A stretch of DNA of 64,000 bases from Halovenus marina. Lineage in GTDB: Archaea; Halobacteriota; Halobacteria; Halobacteriales; Haloarculaceae. Each line of letters begins with the position of its first letter. Position 1 is the first letter of the stretch. Below, one piece after another: positions 58,860 to 64,000 of this stretch. The notes beneath the pieces were generated by a model. It saw only the letters and a list, made by a program, of their open reading frames with translations. It did not search any database and was not told the DNA's origin. The DNA lies in contig NZ_JBLKNZ010000001.1 of the NCBI RefSeq assembly GCF_051414115.1, positions 248,001 to 312,000 on the forward strand. Reading direction: 5' to 3'. Both the position numbers and the translations under genes were made by a program.

Positions 58860-59530
58860 TGTTCGAACCGCTCCACGATTGTGTCGAGTGATTCCACGTC
58901 GCCGTACTTCATGTCGATGTCGAAGAGACTGATCTCGTGAGAGATGACCGACCGGTCGGAGACACACTCCTGTGCCACGATCGGACGGAAGTTGTGTGAG
59001 TTTGCCTCGACAACCGTCGAGCGAATCCCGCCGCTCGTACTGAGTCCGGCGACGACGAGCGTATCGATCCCCTCGTGTCGGAGCATCGTGCTCAGATGGG
59101 TGTCGAAGAAGGCGCTGAGTTTTGCCTTTTCGACGACGATGTCGTCCGGTTCGGGAGCAACCTCGGGATGGATTGTGCTCGCGGCATCGAGATCAACCGT
59201 CGCGCCTCCGCCTTCCTTTTTCAGGTCGACGATCCCCCTGTGAGCCGAGAACGTCGCTTCGTCGTCAGCGAGTTTCGTGTAGTAGATCGGGATGTCGGCC
59301 TCGCGGGCGGCAGCCAGCAGTCGCTTCGTGCCCGCAAGTGCACCGGTCGATTCTTCCGACCGGCCGAGAAACTCGCTGTCAGCGAACAGTTTGAGCATAT
59401 CGACGACCAACACTGCAGGGGAGTCACCCCAGCCCATCCGGGCACCGTACCCGCCGCTGTCGAGATGGTCGAGGTCTGTTTCCGGGACAACATCGGGGAT
59501 ATACGCCGCTTCGAATCGGTCTGAAACCAT
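58856..59530 (-). CDS. isochorismatase-family hydrolase with the nucleophilic Cys replaced by Gly
   Basis: 224 residues. The acid Asp44 (AVLVVDML), the Lys at about 135 (IVVEKAKLSAFF) and the overall order match isochorismatase/N-carbamoylsarcosine amidohydrolase-type proteins. The nucleophile site normally reads xTSxC; here it is LSTSGGIRSTV with Gly168 at the Cys position. I confirmed this from the genomic DNA, which encodes Gly. True isochorismatases also lack this Cys, so hydrolysis without a thioester is possible, or the enzyme may be inactive. It overlaps the alpha/beta hydrolase by four bases, so the two are coupled. The gene diverges from the ornithine-cyclodeaminase homologue. Confidence 0.75.
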   Translation of the reverse strand: MVSDRFEAAYIPDVVPETDLDHLDSGGYGARMGWGDSPAVLVVDMLKLFADSEFLGRSEESTGALAGTKRLLAAAREADIPIYYTKLADDEATFSAHRGIVDLKKEGGGATVDLDAASTIHPEVAPEPDDIVVEKAKLSAFFDTHLSTMLRHEGIDTLVVAGLSTSGGIRSTVVEANSHNFRPIVAQECVSDRSVISHEISLFDIDMKYGDVESLDTIVERFEQ

Positions 59531-59599
59531 GACTTCTGTTCACACGAACCGGGCAAAAGAATTCCGGTGGTCGTCACGCAGCACCGCGACCACACGAAG

Positions 59600-59605
59600 C
59601 TTTAT
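59600..59605 (+). promoter_or_regulatory. TATA-like box for the ornithine-cyclodeaminase homologue
   Basis: ctttat is 31-36 nt before the ATG at 59636. It lies in a divergent gap with the isochorismatase-like gene. Confidence 0.4.
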
Positions 59606-59635
59606 GTAGATACTCGGGGTGCATCCACTACAGCT

Positions 59636-60592
59636 ATGTCAGCCACGGTGCTCACCGAGGAGGAAGTCATGCGCGTGCTCGGGATGGACGAGACAGTCGA
59701 ACGGATCGAGGAGGCGTTCCGGGAGTATCATGCGGGAACGCTCGTCTCACAGCCCAGAATGAGTTTCGACACCGACAGCGGGTCGCTGGTGTTCAGCCCC
59801 GGCGAGACGAGTGCCGACGGCGTCATCGGGACGCGCGTCTCGGGTAAGTTCGCCGCAGGCGGCGCTGACGCAGTCGACCACGACGTTGCCACGCCGGTCA
59901 AGCGCGACGTGGTCGTCGTCTTCGAGTCGGTGGGAGAGATAAAGGGCGTCGTGTTCGGGAGCCGAACACCCGATATGCGCACCGGCGCGCTCGGTGGGGT
60001 CGCGATCGACCACATGGCGCGCGAGGACGTCTCGACACTCGGGATTATTGGCACCGGACGACAGGCACGAACGCAACTCGAAGCGGCACTCGCCGTCCGC
60101 GAGTTCGACGACATCAGAGTGTACAGCCGAACGCCGGAGAACAGAGCCGAGTACGCCGCCGAGATGCACGACCGACTCGGCGTCGATGTCGAGACAGTCG
60201 ACGACCCGAAGGAGGTGGTCGAACCCGCAGACGTGCTCGCGTGCGCGACATCGAGTCCAGAGCCGGTGTTCGAGACCGAGTGGCTGTCGGATGGCACGCA
60301 CGTCAACACGATCGGGCCGCCGTGGGACGACGCACACGAGTTGCCGATGGGCGTCGTCGAGCGAAGCGACGTGATCGCGACGGACGCACTCGAACAGGTC
60401 GAGGAGTACGGGGACCGGTACTTCCTCGCCGGGACCGAATACGAATCGCAGATGGTCGAACTCGCAGATATCGTCGTCGAAGAACAGGTGGGGCGCGAGA
60501 GCACCGACGACATCACGCTGTTCTCACCGCTGGGGCTGCCCGGGAGTGAGGTCGTCGTGGCGAATCTGGCAATCGAGATGGCACGAGAGTGA
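59636..60592 (+). CDS. ornithine cyclodeaminase/mu-crystallin-family protein
   Basis: 318 residues from ATG 59636 (MSATVLTEEEVMRVLG). The Rossmann motif GIIGTGRQARTQLEAAL near residues 137-153 binds NAD(P), preceded by the family segment GALGGVAIDHMA and followed by THVNTIGPPWDDAHELP. This family includes ornithine cyclodeaminase, alanine dehydrogenase and ketimine reductases. Gene neighbours suggest amino-acid or imine turnover, perhaps linked to an N-containing product. The active-site residues beyond the Rossmann fold cannot be assigned by eye. Confidence 0.82.
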   Translation: MSATVLTEEEVMRVLGMDETVERIEEAFREYHAGTLVSQPRMSFDTDSGSLVFSPGETSADGVIGTRVSGKFAAGGADAVDHDVATPVKRDVVVVFESVGEIKGVVFGSRTPDMRTGALGGVAIDHMAREDVSTLGIIGTGRQARTQLEAALAVREFDDIRVYSRTPENRAEYAAEMHDRLGVDVETVDDPKEVVEPADVLACATSSPEPVFETEWLSDGTHVNTIGPPWDDAHELPMGVVERSDVIATDALEQVEEYGDRYFLAGTEYESQMVELADIVVEEQVGRESTDDITLFSPLGLPGSEVVVANLAIEMARE

Positions 60593-60631
60593 CAGTCCGA
60601 GAGAATCACCCGCAGAGGGCCGATGGACAAG

Positions 60632-60637
60632 TTATTT
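60632..60637 (+). promoter_or_regulatory. TATA-like box for the ubiD-family gene
   Basis: ttattt lies 25-30 nt before the ATG at 60662 in a 69-bp gap. Confidence 0.4.
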
Positions 60638-60661
60638 GGTAACCCGACACCATGTGGATGT

Positions 60662-62014
60662 ATGTCTTGGCAGAGCCTACGCGAATGGGGTCAGGATCTC
60701 GAACGCCGTGGTGACCTGAAGGTCATCGACGAACCTGTCTCCCCGGAGTACGAGATTGCTGCATACGTGAAAAAGTCCTGTGAGGTAAGCGGCCCTGCGT
60801 TCCGATTCACGAACGTCGAGGGGCACGACATGGACGTGCACGCCGGGTTTTTCGCGGCGAAGCGCCGCATCCTCGAAGCGATCGGCGGCGAGACGAAACA
60901 GGAAGCAGAGGAGGCCCTCGTCGGCGCGACGTCGAACCGAATCGAGCCAAATATCGTCGACGATGGCCCGGTTCGGGAGGTCATCGACACCGACCCGAGC
61001 CTGAACGAGATTCCGATCGTCACACACAACGAGAAAGACGTCGGCCCGTACATCACGTCGGGCGTGCAGGTCGCGAATCTGCCCCACACGGGCGTTCGCG
61101 GGCAGGGGATCTACCGACAGCTCGTCACCGGCGAGAAGGAACTCTCGCTGTGGTCGCCCGAGGAGCGCCGCGTCGGCTACGCCTACCGGGTCAACGCGGA
61201 GGAGGGAAAGCCCACCGAGATGGCCATCGTGATCGGCGCGTCACCGTCGGTGATCTTCGGGAGCATCGCGAACGTCAGCCACGAAATCGACAAGTACGAG
61301 GTTGCGGGTGCGCTGCAGGGAGAACCGGTCGACCTGGTCCCCGGTGAGACCATCGACGTTGACGTACCAGCCAACGCAGAAATCGTCATCGAGACGCTGA
61401 TCCACGGCGACGAGAAGAACCCCGAAGCGCCCTTCGGTGAGTACCCCGGAATCTACTCCGAGACGAACGAGAACACGCCACGTGTCGAGGTCACGGGGAT
61501 CATGCGCCGGGAGGACGCGATATACGACACCGTGCTGACCGGCCTCCCACCGAACGAGGACGGGATGATGAACTGGATCCCCCGCTGTGCGTCGGTTCGT
61601 GCCTCCGCGACACAGGCCGTCCCGAACGTGAATCAGGTTGACGTCAAGATCGGTGAGGCAGGCGGCAACGGCGTCTTTCAGGCCCGCGTCTCCATCGACA
61701 AGCGCCTCGATGGGGACCCGTGGAACGTGATCGCGAGTGTCCTCGGTGGCCGCAGTCAGGCCAAGTACTGCATGGTCGTCGACGAGGACATCGACCTGGA
61801 CACCGAGGCGCAGGTCGACTGGGCGTGGGAGACTCGCGTCCAGCCACAACGGGACGTCTACTCCTTCCCGACGATGACCGGCGCGCCGCTCGACCCCTCC
61901 GGGCCGAAGCGACAGTCACAGAAGATGGGCATCGACGCGACGATTCCGCTCGATGAGGATCCCGAACTGTACGAACCCACGCGCGTCCCCGGCAAGGAAG
62001 ACGTGGAGTGGTAG
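60662..62014 (+). CDS. UbiD-family prenylated-FMN-dependent (de)carboxylase
   Basis: 450 residues from the ATG at 60662 (MSWQSLREWGQDLERRGDL). The family signature EAPFGEYPGIY, with Glu260 as one of the catalytic acidic residues, and VLTGLPPNEDGMM, SIDKRLDGDPWNVI and VVDEDIDLDTE, are typical of UbiD. UbiD enzymes use prenylated FMN to reversibly decarboxylate aromatic or unsaturated acids. A ubiX gene (62060-62641), which makes the cofactor, is convergent 45 bp downstream. In this aromatic context a hydroxybenzoate, phthalate-type or cinnamate-type acid is plausible. The true substrate is unknown. Confidence 0.88.
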   Translation: MSWQSLREWGQDLERRGDLKVIDEPVSPEYEIAAYVKKSCEVSGPAFRFTNVEGHDMDVHAGFFAAKRRILEAIGGETKQEAEEALVGATSNRIEPNIVDDGPVREVIDTDPSLNEIPIVTHNEKDVGPYITSGVQVANLPHTGVRGQGIYRQLVTGEKELSLWSPEERRVGYAYRVNAEEGKPTEMAIVIGASPSVIFGSIANVSHEIDKYEVAGALQGEPVDLVPGETIDVDVPANAEIVIETLIHGDEKNPEAPFGEYPGIYSETNENTPRVEVTGIMRREDAIYDTVLTGLPPNEDGMMNWIPRCASVRASATQAVPNVNQVDVKIGEAGGNGVFQARVSIDKRLDGDPWNVIASVLGGRSQAKYCMVVDEDIDLDTEAQVDWAWETRVQPQRDVYSFPTMTGAPLDPSGPKRQSQKMGIDATIPLDEDPELYEPTRVPGKEDVEW

Positions 62015-62059
62015 GTTCGGAACGCAGTCGACGGCAGTGAAAAATGCTCGCAGACGGTG

Positions 62060-62641
62060 TTACTCGGGTGCTTCTTCGGCGCTCATCCCCGACCACTCCT
62101 CGAAGTCGACGTCGATGTCGAACAGCGAGAGCGTCCGTGCGGCGGTTCGGTCGATGATGTCGTCGATCGAGTCGGGGTTGTTGTAAAAGGAGGGAAATGG
62201 GGGATTGATAATTCCGCCAACGTCGGTGACTTCGAGCATGTTCTTCAGGTGGATCTTGTTGAGTGGCTTCTCTCTGGGCATGAGCACGAGCGTCCGTCGC
62301 TCTTTCAGCGTGACATCCGCTGCGCGCGTGATGAGGTTTCCCGAACTCCCGTGTGCGACATTCGAGAGCGTCTTCATCGAACACGGGGCGATCACCATCC
62401 CGGCAGTCTCGAACGAACCGCTCGACGGCGGTGCAGCGACGTCCTTGTACCCGTACTCGGCGTCGGCCAGGGCCTGCACCGCTTCGACGCTGTACTCGGA
62501 TTCCTGTTTGATGTTTAGCTTGGCCGCACGCGAGAGAATCAGATGTGACTCGTACTCGAGTTCAGCGAGCAGTTCGAGAAGACGGATACCGTATATCTGA
62601 CCGGTTGCTCCGGTGAGGGCCACGATGATTCTTTGTGACAC
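62060..62641 (-). CDS. ubiX: UbiX-family flavin prenyltransferase
   Basis: 193 residues. The FMN-binding N-terminus RIIVALTGATGQIYGIRLLE, the SRAAKLNI segment and the catalytic VIAPCSMKTLSNVAHGSSGNL with RRTLVLMPREKPL are hallmarks of UbiX/Pad1, which transfers dimethylallyl to FMN to form prenylated FMN. It faces the ubiD-family gene across a 45-bp gap in convergent orientation, so cofactor supply and enzyme are linked by location. It is the most reliable gene-symbol call in this part of the window. Confidence 0.9.
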   Translation of the reverse strand: MSQRIIVALTGATGQIYGIRLLELLAELEYESHLILSRAAKLNIKQESEYSVEAVQALADAEYGYKDVAAPPSSGSFETAGMVIAPCSMKTLSNVAHGSSGNLITRAADVTLKERRTLVLMPREKPLNKIHLKNMLEVTDVGGIINPPFPSFYNNPDSIDDIIDRTAARTLSLFDIDVDFEEWSGMSAEEAPE

Positions 62642-62730
62642 GATATCGAGTCAAAGGGGCGATTCAGGTTAGTTCTTGTGCTCACTGGCCGACAGGGTGG
62701 AACCCAAATGGACAATACCGTCCGCGGCGG

Positions 62731-63165
62731 TCACTCTGTTGACTGTCGAATAGCTGATACCACTGGGCACCGGGCGTTCAGCAGGATCGACTGGGTCACG
62801 CTTCCAAACAGTGCCTTGCCCGTTGGCGACCGTTTGCGACCCGAAACGACGATGTACCGAGCGTCGTTCTCTTCGGCGTACGTGGTGATACGGTCCGCCG
62901 GAGCGCCCATGAGGCCAGCGCTTTCGTGGGGGACATCAAGGTCTTCCGCTGTCTCCGATGCGATACTTTTCGCGACTGACCGGACCTCGTCCATGTCGAT
63001 CGAATCGCCCGATTCGACTGACGTTCGGCCCAGGTCGAGAAACTCAGACCGGGTCAGCACGTGCACGACGTGTACTGGTTCGTCGAACGCCTCGGCGAGC
63101 CGTTCGGCTTCGCTGACGACGGTGGCTGCTCGGTCTGATCGGTCGACTGCTGCGATGATCGTCAT
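62731..63165 (-). CDS. universal stress protein (UspA family)
   Basis: 144 residues. The N-terminal ATP-binding strand TIIAAVDRSD and the C-terminal G-x2-G-x9-G-S/T-type motif SGRKRSPTGKALFGSVTQSIL, ending NARCPVVSAI, mark an ATP-binding UspA domain. It may modulate stress responses; no partner domain is fused. A TATA-like box lies 22-30 nt upstream (63187-63195, minus strand). Confidence 0.88.
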   Translation of the reverse strand: MTIIAAVDRSDRAATVVSEAERLAEAFDEPVHVVHVLTRSEFLDLGRTSVESGDSIDMDEVRSVAKSIASETAEDLDVPHESAGLMGAPADRITTYAEENDARYIVVSGRKRSPTGKALFGSVTQSILLNARCPVVSAIRQSTE

Positions 63166-63186
63166 ATGGAGTCATGTTTCCGACGC

Positions 63187-63195
63187 CTTTTATTA
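63187..63195 (-). promoter_or_regulatory. TATA-like box for the UspA gene
   Basis: Reads taataaaag on the minus strand, 22-30 nt before the ATG at 63165. Confidence 0.5.
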
Positions 63196-63369
63196 GTATC
63201 CCCAACCGTCTTCTTCCTATCATATCAGCTGGGGACGGCAGCGCAGCGCTCGCCATCACAGTTCATTAGTGTGGTAGATATGTACTGCATCGGACACAAA
63301 CAGACAGGAACGTCAATTTCTACGCAGAAACCGGGCGACTGGAGTAGTATTCACCGGATAACCCTATCA

Positions 63370-63377
63370 TTTATATT
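63370..63377 (+). promoter_or_regulatory. TATA-like box for the lipoprotein gene
   Basis: tttatatt lies 23-30 nt before the ATG at 63400, which favours that start over the ATG at 63379. Confidence 0.55.
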
Positions 63378-63399
63378 CATGGACATTCACCAAAACCGT

Positions 63400-64000
63400 A
63401 TGCGCTCGAATGACACGCAGTCGGATGACCAGAACTCATCGAAGGGACCGCTGAGCAGACGGCGTTTACTCCAGAGTGCCGGGGTCGCCGGGACGCTCGG
63501 TATCGCCGGATGTATCTCGGATTCGGACGACGATGGCGGTGACGACGGAAGTGGTGACGACGGAAGTGGTGACGACGGAAGTGGTGACGACGGAAGTGGT
63601 GACGACGGAAGTGGTGACGACGGAAGCGGCGATGGGAGCGGGGATGGAAGCGGAGACGGAAGCGGAGACGGGAGTGGTGACGGAAGTGGTGACGGAAACG
63701 GCAACCCGCTTGAGGGTGAAACGGTAACGATCGGGGTTCTCAACCCGATCAGCGGCCCCTTCGCGCCACTGGGCGGCCCGCAGCGACAGGGGGCACAGGC
63801 TGGGGTCGAATACGTCAACAACTCCGACGAGTTCGACTTCGAGTTCGACGCGGTGTACGAGGACACGGAAACGGGGGCAGCAGTCGGTCGGCGGCGTGCA
63901 GAGCGTGTTGTCCAGCAAGACGGCGCGGACTTCATCGCCGGGTGTGCCAACTCCTCGGTCGCACTCGCAGTCTCGGAGTACTGTGGGAGCAACGAGATCG
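63400..64000 (+). CDS. ABC-type branched-chain amino acid/amide-like substrate-binding lipoprotein, start of gene
   Basis: The gene runs off the window. From ATG 63400 (ATG 63379 is also in frame) the Tat signal has LSRRRLLQSAG and the lipobox IAGC with Cys38, so the protein is exported folded and lipid-anchored. Residues about 47-107 are a Gly-Asp-Ser linker built of tandem GDDGS and GDGS repeats. The folded domain begins LEGETVTIGVLNPISGPFAPLG and continues to YVNNSDEFDFEFD, typical of LivJ/LivK-like type 1 binding proteins. Permease and ATPase genes presumably follow outside the window. Its cargo may be an amino acid, amide or aromatic acid. Confidence 0.8.
   Translation, partial: MRSNDTQSDDQNSSKGPLSRRRLLQSAGVAGTLGIAGCISDSDDDGGDDGSGDDGSGDDGSGDDGSGDDGSGDDGSGDGSGDGSGDGSGDGSGDGSGDGNGNPLEGETVTIGVLNPISGPFAPLGGPQRQGAQAGVEYVNNSDEFDFEFDAVYEDTETGAAVGRRRAERVVQQDGADFIAGCANSSVALAVSEYCGSNEI
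63538..63700 (+). repeat. tandem 15-bp then 12-bp repeats coding the lipoprotein linker
   Basis: Six nearly identical copies of the 15-bp unit ggtgacgacggaagt run 63538-63627 (last copy ends in c) and are followed by GDGS-type 12-bp units to about 63700. Unlike the 48342-48513 repeats the 15-bp units are almost identical in DNA, pointing to recent slippage or expansion. Confidence 0.85.

Noticed and set aside
1..64000. tRNA, rRNA, transposase, integrase or replication-origin features
   Set aside because: None could be recognised by reading. I did not find cloverleaf-like segments between genes or any transposase or Orc1/Cdc6-like protein, though a small RNA gene could be missed without a covariance search.

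Overview
The window is haloarchaeal. The DNA is GC-rich, nearly every predicted protein is rich in Asp and Glu, secreted lipoproteins carry twin-arginine signals with a lipobox, and many genes have an AT-rich TATA-like box about 25-30 nt before the start codon, as expected for leaderless archaeal transcripts. Almost all of the sequence is catabolic. Only thrC, pyrD and the molybdenum-cofactor genes look like core metabolism, so this is probably an accessory region of a chromosome or megaplasmid. I found no rRNA, tRNA, CRISPR array, transposase or integrase.

Layout. 1-2455: the end of an extradiol dioxygenase, a BphB-like cis-dihydrodiol dehydrogenase and a flavoprotein dehydrogenase. 2456-3001: a gene-free stretch filled by nested inverted repeats. 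3002-4874: MoeA-like and MocA/MobA-like molybdenum-cofactor genes. 4890-16811: a leftward block encoding CoxG, CoxS, CoxM, MoxR, CoxE, XdhC, CoxL and HyuA/HyuB homologues, i.e. a molybdenum hydroxylase with its maturation factors plus an ATP-dependent hydantoinase. 17019-23281: acyl-CoA ligase, opine-type dehydrogenase, 3-hydroxyacyl-CoA dehydrogenase, a soluble chemotaxis transducer and an SDR. 23416-28748: a D-lactate/glycolate oxidase fusion, threonine synthase and an LLM flavoprotein. 28787-33319: Rieske dioxygenase alpha and beta subunits, an unknown 164-residue protein, an extradiol dioxygenase and a second LLM oxidoreductase. 33564-35827: a small membrane protein, pyrD and a methyltransferase. 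35979-41125: a PrpF-type isomerase, a NahE-like hydratase-aldolase, a zinc-ribbon protein, an aldehyde dehydrogenase and a binding-protein-fold protein. 41320-48051: an SRPBCC protein, a hydantoinase-type amidohydrolase, a C45 Ntn-hydrolase, an acyl-CoA ligase and an enolase-superfamily protein. 48202-57772: two tripartite tricarboxylate transporters (gene orders C-B-A and C-A-B) around a VOC protein, an EamA transporter and an LhgO-like oxidase. 57810-63165: alpha/beta hydrolase, isochorismatase-like protein, ornithine-cyclodeaminase homologue, UbiD, UbiX and UspA. 63400-64000: the start of an ABC-type substrate-binding lipoprotein.

How the genes may work together. The main inference is that homologues of most steps of a naphthalene/biphenyl-type upper pathway are present: ring dihydroxylation (30244-32198), dihydrodiol dehydrogenation (216-1013), extradiol ring cleavage (28787-29683 and 1-215), hydratase-aldolase cleavage (37206-38216) and aldehyde oxidation (38574-40082). 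No dedicated ferredoxin, ferredoxin reductase or GST-type NahD isomerase is visible. The PrpF-family protein beside the aldolase could be a replacement isomerase. The transporters, CoA ligases, UbiD/UbiX, the dehydrogenases and the oxidases would import aromatic or carboxylic acids and process downstream products. The molybdenum hydroxylase/hydantoinase block looks like a separate N-heterocycle module. All substrate assignments are inferred from family resemblance and context.
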